Made by a program: the position numbers and the translations under genes
In this document: positions 42,326 through 50,737 of the stretch, in pieces
Numbering within the stretch: position 1 is the first letter of the stretch
Layout of the letters: every line of letters begins with the position of its first letter
Virus record (IMG/VR): IMGVR_UViG_3300010938_000042
Span: 1 to 59,878 of that record
DNA: 59,878 bases
Strand: one strand, 5' to 3'
From: a virus
The notes under the pieces: model-generated
The model's database searches: none
The model's input: the letters and a program-made list of their open reading frames with translations, nothing else
Told to the model about the DNA's origin: nothing

Positions 42326-43657
42326 TTACGCAGTCGGCTCGAAGAACGCCATTCCTTTTGCGTCCACGATGTTAATACCATTTTCCACCTGTGCGTGTGC
42401 AGTAATGCCATCTACATCAGAAGAAATAATGGAGTCAGAAGGGTTCATGTAGTCGCTAACGTCTGCGCCAGCGGCGGCAATACCCCTGATATGACCATAA
42501 TACATCTCCTTTTGAAAATGGAATACCTCGATGGCCGGCACCGTTCCGCCACCTTCAACCGGAAGCGGAGTGGTATCAATCAGGAAGAAAGAGTTACTTC
42601 CGCGTGTTCCGGTAGCTCCAGGCAGCGTGCATGGTTCAGGATTCCATACAGGATTGTCCAAAAGCGGGAAATGGAAGAAGTTGATGGTGACACCCTGATA
42701 GGCGTACATCATGTAATTCAGTCCCTTTACAGTTGAACCTCCGAAGGTATTCTGCATTCCTGCAAACTTTCCGGTTTCATTGATGAATTTTTGAATTGAT
42801 CCCATAGCCGCGCGACCAGCAAGCAGAGTTAGATTCTGAGAACCCATAGCCCGCTTAACGGAAATCTGATGAATCAGATCCTGCCAAATACCCTCATCTA
42901 TGATATTCGGGGATTTAACATACGTGCCGTTACGGTTCTGGATAGACCATACCAAACCACCGTTGGTATAGTATTGACCTTGCGAACCTGTTCCGGTAAA
43001 GCGGTCATTGAACACCCATCCCTGTTCGATGTTCCGAGCAAGACGCTGGAGCATTTCCTCCTCCTGTGCATACCACCAATATTCGCCTTTGTAGCGGGTA
43101 TAGGTTGAGTTCATGTCGGCGCGGGCAATAAATGCTGATTCGCGCTGAAGGGTGGGATAATTGTAATCCTTGGTAGGGGTTACATACAAAGATTCCTTAC
43201 CATGAGAAGCGCGCTTTACAGAAGCGTCACTAACTTGTTTTACTGTTGCGTTAGCAACAAAGTGGTTCGCGGCAACCAGGGTGGTATTTACCGGCTCAAT
43301 GGTAATCTGTCCGGGCTGATGTGCAATTACCTTACCTTTAATGCGTTCGCTATCCATTACAATATCCCCCGTGCGGAAGTTATCATAGGAAGCATCCACA
43401 AGATTTATCTGAAGGTTTGCACCCACTTGAGCGTTTGATGAAATTTTTGTAGCAATAGCGAGGTTGTCAACGGTCGCAAATGTGTACTGAATATCGTCAA
43501 TACGCTTTGAAGACCAATTGTTCAAAATATGAACAATGCTCAAAAAAGGCGTATTGTATCCGCCGGAGATATTAGCAACGTGCGGGTACGGATTCGGTTC
43601 ATTTAAACCTGCTGAAAACAAACTATTACTTAGTGAAAGAGGGCTTAAATTTGCCAT
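42326..43657 (-). CDS. Major capsid protein
   Basis: A 443-residue protein following the scaffold gene. The N-terminal arm and an HK97-like mixture of segments (TRYKGEYWWYAQEEEMLQRLARNIEQGWVFNDRFTG, YVKSPNIIDEGIWQDLIHQISVKRAMGSQNLTLLAGRAAMGSIQKFINETGKF, a P-domain-type helical part) are visible. A family match by eye is not decisive, but size, order (scaffold, capsid, decoration) and composition fit. It would form the icosahedral shell. Confidence 0.72.
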   Translation of the reverse strand: MANLSPLSLSNSLFSAGLNEPNPYPHVANISGGYNTPFLSIVHILNNWSSKRIDDIQYTFATVDNLAIATKISSNAQVGANLQINLVDASYDNFRTGDIVMDSERIKGKVIAHQPGQITIEPVNTTLVAANHFVANATVKQVSDASVKRASHGKESLYVTPTKDYNYPTLQRESAFIARADMNSTYTRYKGEYWWYAQEEEMLQRLARNIEQGWVFNDRFTGTGSQGQYYTNGGLVWSIQNRNGTYVKSPNIIDEGIWQDLIHQISVKRAMGSQNLTLLAGRAAMGSIQKFINETGKFAGMQNTFGGSTVKGLNYMMYAYQGVTINFFHFPLLDNPVWNPEPCTLPGATGTRGSNSFFLIDTTPLPVEGGGTVPAIEVFHFQKEMYYGHIRGIAAAGADVSDYMNPSDSIISSDVDGITAHAQVENGINIVDAKGMAFFEPTA

Positions 43658-43692
43658 TTTTCTAAATTTAGTTGTTGTTGTTGTTTACCGAT

Positions 43693-44769
43693 CTATCCCC
43701 AGACACCTTTGATGGTATCTTTGGCTTTATCGGATTTTGTTTTTGGTGGCACCACGTCAGGGGCTGAATTGAACCGCTTGTCCCCAGCCGTTGCTCTGCT
43801 CATCTCAAGAAGTAGGTTTTGCTTTGCATCCGTTACTCCTTTATTATAAGCATTTTGCATAATGGTTTTTTGATTGAGAATGAAATGTCCCACTTGGGCG
43901 TACTTTTCATAATCAAAAGATCCATCATTTTTGGTAAATGAAAGTTGATTTTCAAGAAAATTATCAAGTTTCGATATTTCGGATTGAGTCATTTTGACTC
44001 CCATCCAATCCTTATCCCTGATTTTTTCAAAAAAATTGGCTCTTTCAGCGTTAGCCTTTTCAATAGCAGCTTTTGTTTGTTGCTCTTTGACACGACTATT
44101 TTCGACGCTGGCATCCACGTATTTACTTAAATTTTTTTCATAATTTTCTAAAATCTGTTTTTTGATTGTTTCGGCCTCCTCCCTTTTACGCATTGGGGAT
44201 AATTCTTTGAACCACTCCATTTCCGTTTCTACTTCTTCCGGCGAAAGGCCAATATTTTCACATTTTTTGCGGTACAAGTCCTCCGGCTTCAATCCTTCAA
44301 CTTTTGGGGGCTGAATTTCTGACAAAATTGAAGAAACATCCTTTCCTTCTTTTTTTGCAGTAAAGATAGCATAAATCAACTTGTCATTCAAAATCTCGTC
44401 ATATTTTGATGCTTTATCCTGCCATTCCTTGTACTGATCTTTATTTGTTTTTTCAGATTCTTTTTGCTCTTGTGGCTCATCAGAATCCCACCACAATTTT
44501 TGACTTGGTGTTTCTGATGTTGATTCGGATGTTTGTTCTGAAGTTTGCGGCGTAAGGAGCTCTGCTTCAGTTTGTGGTGTCGGCTTCAAAGATTCGGAAG
44601 GTTTTGGTGTTTCAGCCGACACCGCCTGTTCTACATTCTGTGCAGCGACCAGCGCTTTTTCCTGTTCAGTTTTCCTCGACTCATTCCTTTCTATTACTTT
44701 ATATGCAAGAGCATCCAAAGTATCTACAACAGGAGCAGGAGCAGGCATCTGTACTACATCTTCTGTCAT
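43693..44769 (-). CDS. Capsid scaffold protein
   Basis: A 358-residue, strongly charged, mostly helical protein. A Pro/Ala/Thr-rich N-terminus (MTEDVVQMPAPAPVVDTLDALAYKVIERNESRKTEQEKALVAAQNVEQAV) is followed by Glu/Lys-rich coiled coil (MEWFKELSPMRKREEAETIKKQILENYEKNLSKYVDASVENSRVKEQQTKAAIEKANAERANFFEKIRDK) and a conserved-looking C-terminus (VVPPKTKSDKAKDTIKGVWG). A basic tail is typical of scaffold proteins that bind the inside of the capsid. It is the first gene of the head cluster. Confidence 0.72.
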   Translation of the reverse strand: MTEDVVQMPAPAPVVDTLDALAYKVIERNESRKTEQEKALVAAQNVEQAVSAETPKPSESLKPTPQTEAELLTPQTSEQTSESTSETPSQKLWWDSDEPQEQKESEKTNKDQYKEWQDKASKYDEILNDKLIYAIFTAKKEGKDVSSILSEIQPPKVEGLKPEDLYRKKCENIGLSPEEVETEMEWFKELSPMRKREEAETIKKQILENYEKNLSKYVDASVENSRVKEQQTKAAIEKANAERANFFEKIRDKDWMGVKMTQSEISKLDNFLENQLSFTKNDGSFDYEKYAQVGHFILNQKTIMQNAYNKGVTDAKQNLLLEMSRATAGDKRFNSAPDVVPPKTKSDKAKDTIKGVWG

Positions 44770-44844
44770 GTGATTGTGTGAATTGTTAATAAATTTGTTA
44801 AAAATTATTCAATTTAAAATCAAAAATAAAAACTTCAAAACGAG

Positions 44845-44852
44845 TATTTTTG
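44845..44852 (+). promoter_or_regulatory. Promoter -7 box of the regulator gene
   Basis: TATTTTTG upstream of the plus-strand HTH gene, about 54 bases before its ATG at 44906. A leader of this length leaves room for regulation. A second T-rich box (TATTATTTTTTG) lies closer. Confidence 0.4.
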
Positions 44853-44905
44853 CTAAAAATGCAACGTATTATTTTTTGCCGAAAGTTCAAAACGAAACTT
44901 CAAAA

Positions 44906-45205
44906 ATGAAGGAGCCGATCACAAAAGAACAAGCGCGCGATAGGGTGATTAAACGAATGTCTATCATAGCGAAAAACGTCAAAAGAATTCGTTTTGAAAA
45001 GGGATGGAACAGAGTAACGCCCCTTGCTCACATGATGGAAACATCAGAAGGTCAAATACGCGACATTGAGGCCGGGCGTTGCAAAAGTATAACGCTCATA
45101 ACCCTTGAAAGATTATCATACGCCCTTGACACAACCATTTGCGATTTACTCACAGAGAAAAATTTAAGTGAATTACCCACTACCCTAAAGGGTAGGGGCT
45201 TCTGA
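44906..45205 (+). CDS. XRE-family helix-turn-helix regulator
   Basis: A 99-residue protein. After a basic N-terminus, an HTH_3/XRE-like domain covers about residues 20-80 (IIAKNVKRIRFEKGWNRVTPLAHMMETSEGQIRDIEAGRCKSITLITLERLSYALDTTICDLL). ETSEGQIRDIEAG is the recognition-helix region. It starts divergently from the scaffold operon (44769), so it could repress or activate head genes. The last 11 codons (LPTTLKGRGF) are written in the hairpin of the TnpB element, so the original C-terminus was probably replaced. Confidence 0.72.
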   Translation: MKEPITKEQARDRVIKRMSIIAKNVKRIRFEKGWNRVTPLAHMMETSEGQIRDIEAGRCKSITLITLERLSYALDTTICDLLTEKNLSELPTTLKGRGF

Positions 45206-45211
45206 AAAACA

Positions 45212-46408
45212 TTAAGTATGCGTAGCACACAAAACATTGTCGGAAGATTGACACTTCACAGACCTGACTTTTGCCAGCGTCTCAGCGTCCTCACCCCGCA
45301 TTCCTGCGGTGAATATTTTATTCAAACCAAAATTTTTTTTGTTTATGGCTGAATTGACATCTCTGTCATGTAAAGTATTGCAGTTGGCACAAACCCATTC
45401 TCTGTAGGCTAATGTGAGAGTATGGTTAAGTGTCCCGCAGCAATTACAAAGTTTTGTAGATGGTTCAAATGTTCCTATCTGTAACACATTTTTGCCTTTC
45501 CACTCTGCTTTGTATTTGCAAAACCCGATGAGCATACTCCATCCTGCATCGCCAATGGCTTGGGCAAGTTTGTGGTTTGCCATCATGTTTTGCACTTTAA
45601 GGGTTTCAAATACCAATGTGTCGTGGTTATTGACTAACTGGCTTGAAACTTTATGTAAAAAATCTTTTCTTTGGTTTGATATTTTTTCGTGTCGTAAGGC
45701 AATAGTTCGCTGGTATCGTTTATGTCTATTACTACCCTTTGTTTTTTTGCTTAATCTTTTTTGTAAAATCTTCAATCTGGCAATGGATTGTTTAAGGTAT
45801 TTCGGATTTTCAAAACGAACACCATCAGAACATACGGCAGTTTCTTTTAAGTTCAAATCTATTCCTATTGCAGTGTTCTCTCTGATAGGTTTTTTCTTTG
45901 GTAATTCTTTTTCATTTTCAACTAAAATGCTTGCAAAATATTTATCGGTTGGGGTTCGTGTTATGGTTACTGTTTTTATTTTACCTTTGAATTTCCTGTG
46001 CAGAATGATTTTTATTGCCCCATTGAATTTTGGCAAATGAAGTAATTCTGTTTCAAAATCTATTTCAACGGATTGCGGACATTGGAAACTTTGTGTTCCT
46101 GTTCGTTTTCTGAACTTAGGAAATCCTGCTCCCTGTTTGAAAAATTTATTCCATGCAATTTCTTGGTTTCGTAATGCCATCTGTAAACTTTGGGAATTGA
46201 CTTTTTTCAGCCACTTACATTCCTCTTTTAAATCAGGAAGTTGTTTTGTTATTTCGTGGAGCGAAAGAAATTTTTTGCTTCCGCTATATGCGGTAAGTCG
46301 TGTTTCAAGTGCAAGATTATACACAAAACGAACAGAGCCGAAAACTTTTGCAAGTTCTTTTTTCTGCGGTTCAGTAGGGTATATCCGAAAACGAAACGCC
46401 TTTAACAT
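45212..46408 (-). CDS. tnpB: TnpB, RNA-guided nuclease of an IS605-like element
   Basis: A 398-residue OrfB/TnpB protein. The N-terminus AFRFRIYPTEPQKKELAKVFGSVRFVYNLA is the family signature. The RuvC residues are present: AIGIDLNLKETAV (Asp), TLVFETLKVQNM (Glu) and HDRDVNSAIN (Asp). The zinc finger has CNCC...CANC. Length is normal. It should be an active, guide-RNA-directed nuclease. The guide (reRNA/omega RNA) is expected to lie at its 3' end, towards the hairpin at 45176-45198. The start is at 46408, just after TATCTTTG (46413-46420), so the message may be leaderless. Confidence 0.9.
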   Translation of the reverse strand: MLKAFRFRIYPTEPQKKELAKVFGSVRFVYNLALETRLTAYSGSKKFLSLHEITKQLPDLKEECKWLKKVNSQSLQMALRNQEIAWNKFFKQGAGFPKFRKRTGTQSFQCPQSVEIDFETELLHLPKFNGAIKIILHRKFKGKIKTVTITRTPTDKYFASILVENEKELPKKKPIRENTAIGIDLNLKETAVCSDGVRFENPKYLKQSIARLKILQKRLSKKTKGSNRHKRYQRTIALRHEKISNQRKDFLHKVSSQLVNNHDTLVFETLKVQNMMANHKLAQAIGDAGWSMLIGFCKYKAEWKGKNVLQIGTFEPSTKLCNCCGTLNHTLTLAYREWVCANCNTLHDRDVNSAINKKNFGLNKIFTAGMRGEDAETLAKVRSVKCQSSDNVLCATHT

Positions 46409-46412
46409 AGTG

Positions 46413-46420
46413 CAAAGATA
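46413..46420 (-). promoter_or_regulatory. Promoter -7 box of tnpB
   Basis: Minus-strand TATCTTTG, with TTTG 18 bases upstream as a -33-like box. The ATG of tnpB is 4 bases downstream, giving a leaderless or near-leaderless message. Confidence 0.6.
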
Positions 46421-46469
46421 CAAAAATATTATTACTTACAAATTATTTATTACTTTTGTAAAACAACGG

Positions 46470-46515
46470 CAATTCATCCCCGAACCTAAAGGTGTCGGGG
46501 TTTTCTTGCCGAAAA
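46470..46515 (+). repeat. CTAAAG-loop hairpin plus TTTTCTTGCCG, copy at terminase
   Basis: AATTCATCCCCGAACCTAAA continues into a 6-bp stem (CCCCGA/TCGGGG), then TTTTCTTGCCGAAAAG. The reverse complement of copies at 55563-55592 and 56578-56621 has the same order. It lies 30 bases upstream of the small-terminase-like gene, so it could be a terminator or 5'-leader element, but here it is also the outer end of the TnpB element. Confidence 0.6.
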
Positions 46516-46544
46516 GACTATAAATTAACTTAAACAGCAACTTC

Positions 46545-46886
46545 ATGATAAGCCAGCAATCAGAAAAAGAACTTCAAGAACTATCTCTAAAAAATCCAGC
46601 AGTAAAAGAACTCTTTGACTTCTACTGCGGAATAAAAAAAAACGGGCTTAAACTCTTGTTCATAAAAATGAACGAGAAATATTCTGAACTCGCATCGGAC
46701 ATTGAACGATCTTCCATATCTTTATCCGCCGAAGACAAAACCTTTGAAAGATTTATGAAAATTGCCATCGAAGCCGGCACTATGCAGGAAAACTACTCCA
46801 AACTTGAATCTTATATGTTCGGAGAAAAATCAGAAGAAAAAGAAGGATCATTCCTCGACAAACGCGCTAACCGAAAACGCTCTTGA
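46545..46886 (+). CDS. Possible small terminase subunit
   Basis: A 113-residue, helical, charged protein (MISQQSEKELQELSLKNPAVKELFDFYCGIKKNGLKLLFIKMNEKYSELASDIERSSISLSAEDKTFERFMKIAIEAGTMQEN). Directly upstream of TerL, with the stop TGA overlapping the TTG start of TerL (TTGA). Position is that of TerS, but the protein is small and no HTH is obvious. Confidence 0.5.
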   Translation: MISQQSEKELQELSLKNPAVKELFDFYCGIKKNGLKLLFIKMNEKYSELASDIERSSISLSAEDKTFERFMKIAIEAGTMQENYSKLESYMFGEKSEEKEGSFLDKRANRKRS

Positions 46887-48676
46887 AACCACGATACGAA
46901 ATATCCGAATATCTATCCCGCGTACCATCCGAATTTGACTCCCCAAAAGAAAAAGAACTCTTCTGGGAAGGAGAATACGAAAAATGGCATAACGGCTACA
47001 AAGGACTTACAGGATACCACTATTTTTTCCTCACCCAATGCAAAATCAAATCCGCCGACGGAACCGAAATTACCCCCTTTTGGCGCGATGTGGATGAATT
47101 CATCTTTGAACGCTATGAAGAAGCCCGAAAAACACAGGCAGACATTATATACGTCAAACGCCGCGAAATAGGGCTTACCACCATCTTCGGCGGAGTATTA
47201 CCAATATGCAATTCCCTTATCTACGCCGGAAGCAATAACCTTATTACCTCCGCCGACAAAGACCGCATTAAAAACCTCTTTATAGAAAAAACATCAACCA
47301 TATACGATAACCTCCATAAATACATCAAGCCAAAACGCGCCAATATGCGCCAAGACGGATTCATGTTCTTTGCCGAACGCAACACAAAAACAGGTGAATA
47401 CTCCGGCCTCAAATCTTCCATCATCTGCAAAGAAACCGTCGATAAACCAAATGCCTTTGAAACCTACCGCGCCAAATCCGTCTTCATCGACGAATTCTTC
47501 CTGCACCCAAAAGCACCAGAAGTCAGAATCTCCGCCCAAGCCTGCGTCAAGGCCGGACACGTCAAAATAGCTCCCATCGTCATGGGAGGATCCTGCGGCG
47601 TTACCTCCGCCGAAGGAATGAAAGAAGGAATCAAAATATGGAAAGATGCCCCAGCCCTTAACATCGTCACCGTATTCATACCTGGATGGATGGGCATCTC
47701 ACAAGCCCCAGAACTCGACCAAGAAGGAAAACCAACCGGCAAAATCCTTAACTTCTGCAAAAACGGCTACTCCAACCAACAACTCGCCTCCCAATGGATC
47801 CAACAAACACGAGACCGCCTCGCAAAAGCCTCCGATAAACGCGCATACCTTACCTTCATAAAAGAATACCCACTATCCATCGACGAAGTATTTACCTCAT
47901 CGAACGAAGGTATCCTGCCCCCAGAAGTTATGCAAAATGTCCAACACCAAAAAATCCATATCCTAAATAATAAACCCCCAATCTCATCCTACATCCTCTA
48001 CCGCCAAAATAACCGCGTCATCGCTGAACCCTCCCCTAACGGAAAATTCTTTATCCTCGAAAAACCAATCCCAAACGAACCCTACATCGCAGGATCAGAC
48101 TGCCTCCCCTTCAATACCGAAAATATTAAAGAAGGATCTAAATACGCTATCGTTATCAAAAAACCACTCGCCAATACCTACGTCGCCTTCTACGCAGAAC
48201 GATCACTTAACTCCGACCTCGTTATCCAAAACTGCATCCTCCTCCAAGACTACTTCAACCACGCTAAAACTATGGTCGAAACTAACTCCGCAGGCATTAC
48301 CCTCAAAACATACAAAGACCTCAATAGACTTGACCTCCTCGCTAAACGCCCATCCGCCCTCGGAATTAATTTCGTCGATAAAAAAGAATCCTACGGATAT
48401 TATAAAAACATACATACCACACAACGCGGAATAGACCTACTCATCAAACTACTTATTAACCACTACGATAAAATATTCTTCGACGAAATACTCTCCGAAA
48501 TCCCTAAATTCCCACACGAAAATACAGACCTCCTCGACGCCATCATCGCCTGCGAATTCCATGACGCCAATATCATCGAATCCTTTAAATCAAAAAAAAT
48601 ATCCAAACCACGCCAAATCCCTATCTTCGAACGAGACCCATCAGGAAAAACTATTATCTCATGGAAAACTTTATAA
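46883..48676 (+). CDS. terL: Terminase large subunit
   Basis: A 597-residue DNA-packaging motor. Walker-A-like IYVKRREIGLTT (about residues 90-101), Walker B KSVFIDEFF (about 198-206), and a C-terminal nuclease region (PYIAGSDCLPF... with Asp, LLDAIIACEFHDANII). It starts at a TTG coupled to the gene upstream. Its third codon positions are strikingly C-rich although the genome is AT-rich, unlike the neighbouring genes. This may mark a strand-composition domain near a replication origin or terminus. Confidence 0.85.
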   Translation: MKPRYEISEYLSRVPSEFDSPKEKELFWEGEYEKWHNGYKGLTGYHYFFLTQCKIKSADGTEITPFWRDVDEFIFERYEEARKTQADIIYVKRREIGLTTIFGGVLPICNSLIYAGSNNLITSADKDRIKNLFIEKTSTIYDNLHKYIKPKRANMRQDGFMFFAERNTKTGEYSGLKSSIICKETVDKPNAFETYRAKSVFIDEFFLHPKAPEVRISAQACVKAGHVKIAPIVMGGSCGVTSAEGMKEGIKIWKDAPALNIVTVFIPGWMGISQAPELDQEGKPTGKILNFCKNGYSNQQLASQWIQQTRDRLAKASDKRAYLTFIKEYPLSIDEVFTSSNEGILPPEVMQNVQHQKIHILNNKPPISSYILYRQNNRVIAEPSPNGKFFILEKPIPNEPYIAGSDCLPFNTENIKEGSKYAIVIKKPLANTYVAFYAERSLNSDLVIQNCILLQDYFNHAKTMVETNSAGITLKTYKDLNRLDLLAKRPSALGINFVDKKESYGYYKNIHTTQRGIDLLIKLLINHYDKIFFDEILSEIPKFPHENTDLLDAIIACEFHDANIIESFKSKKISKPRQIPIFERDPSGKTIISWKTL

Positions 48677-49122
48677 CTCATACCCAAATCCCTATCTTCT
48701 CAAACTACTCCTTCTCCTACACCTACAAAAACAATATACCACCAAATTACAAGATTAAATTCAATGAAAACATCCTTTCTAAAAATAATCAAAAAACAAA
48801 ACGAAAAAAATAGTGATTACTACCATTTTTAAGGGGGGGGTGGCAATTTTCCAAAAATACCCCCCTACCCCATAAAATGGGGGTATCTCCAAAAATTCTC
48901 TCAAAATCTCGCTTTTCCAGATTTTCGCGCCAATCAATTAGGCCGCATTTATTGAATCATAGCGTTTTGGGCGCGTGTTCCTTCCATCCATAAAGAAAGT
49001 TGTTTGTGTGCGACCTAATAGCTTTTTAGCTGGTCCCTAGCTTGGTTGTATGAAACCGCCGGGTTGGATTTATGGCCACAATTGAGAACATAATTTACAT
49101 TACATTAAGTAAATGCTCTATA
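48677..49122. other. Intergenic region after terminase with G- and C-tracts
   Basis: No gene seen. Contains a G8 run at 48833-48840, a C-rich stretch with an imperfect hairpin (TACCCCATAAAATGGGGGTA, about 48868-48887) that could terminate the terminase transcript, and then AT-rich sequence up to the convergent HNH gene. GC skew changes sign between here and 49.95 kb. A cos/pac or origin site could lie here, but none is identifiable by sequence alone. Confidence 0.4.
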
Positions 49123-49665
49123 TTATGGTGCAACAAGCGACCATCCATAAACTTCGCATCTGCTAAACTTTGATATTTTACGGCGATCATATCCGGTTGC
49201 CGCGCTTGCAGCTCTCAGCGATGCGTATCTCTTGCCATTGTACGTATACCATCCGATGAATCTGGGATGATTCTCTCCGGTTTTCTTCTCACTCATAATA
49301 GCCCGCGTTACAAGCGTGTGACGCTTCCCGTACCTGTGATGATCCTGCCTTTTACGGTACTTCCTTTCTGAAGTTCGTATGTTCTCGCTTACGCTTATCC
49401 ACTCTAAATTATCCGCTTTATTGTCAGATTTTATGCCGTTCTTGTGTTTGATCCATATTCTACCTGGATGCGGAGCGGGTAAATATGCAAAAGCAACAAG
49501 GCGGTGAACCCCGACCCGCTTATATACATAGTCCGATGTGCGGATGGTTACATACGCATATCCGTCTTTGTAGCTTTGCTTTACTATCTTGCCAGATGTT
49601 ATATTAAAAATCTTGCGCCCGTCCCGGCTTATGGCATAATTTTCAAAAGTCGGTATCTTCCTCAT
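49123..49665 (-). CDS. HNH homing-type endonuclease
   Basis: A 180-residue protein. NUMOD4-like N-terminus (FENYAISRDGRKIFNITSGKIVKQSYKDGYAYVTIRTSDYVYKRVGVHRLVAFAYLPAP), then the HNH core (HPGRIWIKHKNGIKSDNKADNLEWISVSENI), and a basic C-terminal DNA-binding part (GKRYASLRAASAATGYDRRKISKFSRCEVYGWSLV). Often free-standing homing endonucleases inserted next to terminase genes. Start at 49665, with TACATTTG (minus, 49670-49677) 4 bases upstream. Confidence 0.85.
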   Translation of the reverse strand: MRKIPTFENYAISRDGRKIFNITSGKIVKQSYKDGYAYVTIRTSDYVYKRVGVHRLVAFAYLPAPHPGRIWIKHKNGIKSDNKADNLEWISVSENIRTSERKYRKRQDHHRYGKRHTLVTRAIMSEKKTGENHPRFIGWYTYNGKRYASLRAASAATGYDRRKISKFSRCEVYGWSLVAP

Positions 49666-49944
49666 ACAGCAAATGTACAAAAAATGTTTTACGATAATCT
49701 CCGAAAAAGTGTTTTGCCGAGAAAAACGCTATTGGCAAGCTATTTTTGCGGTTTTTAGGTAACGATTTTATGGCGTACCTGGCGAATGTAGGCCAGGTTG
49801 ACTGAGCGAACCCCTTTTTTTTAAAAAAAATACGGTTTTGAGATTTTTTCGGTGTGTTTTGTCGGGGTTTTGCGATACTTTTTTAATTTTGGATGATTTT
49901 TCTTTACAAAAATTTGTAAAAATACCCCCACTAAAAAGTTAAAA

Positions 49945-50307
49945 ATGAAAAATTCTCAAAAACTTAGGGATAAAGCAAATGTATGTGGTTATAGTTATGA
50001 GCGAGGTCGTTATATATGTGAGAGGTTAGGTAGGTTAGTTGGTGTATATTTTAGGAAGCTTGTAGAGGAGAGTGGGGTTGGATATTGGGAGATTGGTGCG
50101 GCGGTTGGGTTACGTGGGGATTTTATAGGGAGGTGCATAAATTACCCGGATAGGATTTGGCGTGGTTCAATGGGCTTTTATGATAGGATGGCGCAGAATT
50201 TAGGATTTGAGGATGTGGTGGATTTGATACATTATTGTCGGGAATTGGAACTGAAGGTGGAGAGGGAGAAGGAGGAGATGCGAGGATGTGTAGAAGATGG
50301 TGTGTAG
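49945..50307 (+). CDS. Small regulator-like protein of skewed composition
   Basis: A 120-residue protein (MKNSQKLRDKANVCGYSYERGRYICERLGRLVGVYFRKLVEESGVGYWEIGAAVGLRGDFIGRCINYPDRIWRGSMGFYDRMAQNLGFEDVVDLIHYC). The centre reads like a helix-turn-helix of the XRE type (GYWEIGAAVGLRGDFIGRCI). The gene is unusually G-rich on the coding strand, in contrast to the C-rich terminase just upstream. Function regulatory by inference. Confidence 0.55.
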   Translation: MKNSQKLRDKANVCGYSYERGRYICERLGRLVGVYFRKLVEESGVGYWEIGAAVGLRGDFIGRCINYPDRIWRGSMGFYDRMAQNLGFEDVVDLIHYCRELELKVEREKEEMRGCVEDGV

Positions 50308-50737
50308 GTTGTTGTTTGTATTTTGGCCGCGGTTCAAAAACTGCGTGAAATTTGGGTGTTGGGGTGAAATTGGCGGGCCTTCTTTAGAAGGCGATTTGCC
50401 AGGCCTGCGGATGCGCCATAAAAATTACGCAAGGGGACTGCATTGCATTAGAAGCCGATTGATTTATCTGTCGGTAGTTCACAGGTCAAATATACTTATT
50501 TACTATGCAAGAAGTCAAGGCAAATAATAATTTTTTTTTGCAAAACATATTTTTGCATCCAATTGTTAATAAAATATTTTTGCCGCTTTTGCTGTTGTAA
50601 TTAGTTTTGCAAAGTAACTAACTGGTCAATGCTTAAATATATTTTTATTTATTAATTACTCCGAGTAAGGGCGCGGGCATACATTCCTTCTGACCAGTTG
50701 GATTACCCCCCGCGACCCCGAAAGGATTTCACATTTT
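50308..50737. other. Regulatory region upstream of replication genes
   Basis: No gene seen. Holds a GC-rich hairpin (CCTTC-TTTA-GAAGG, about 50379-50392), then two -7 boxes (TATTTTTG at 50548-50555 and 50575-50582). A 9-bp inverted repeat follows (AACTGGTCA at 50620-50628, TGACCAGTT at 50691-50699), 62 bases apart. The first gene of the replication operon starts at 50738. The inverted repeat may be an operator or initiator binding site. Confidence 0.45.

Larger units (their letters stand above)
45173..46515. mobile_element. IS605-like element (TnpB only)
   Basis: The boundaries are taken from two same-orientation hairpins with the loop CTAAAG: 45176-45198 (CTACCC/GGGTAG) and 46478-46500 (CCCCGA/TCGGGG followed by TTTTCTTGCC). 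Between them lies one tnpB gene. No tnpA is in this unit, so mobility would rely on a transposase elsewhere, for example the TnpA at 59319-59768, though the ends differ. It sits between the regulator and terminase genes and contributes the C-terminus of the regulator. Exact ends are inferred. Confidence 0.65.
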
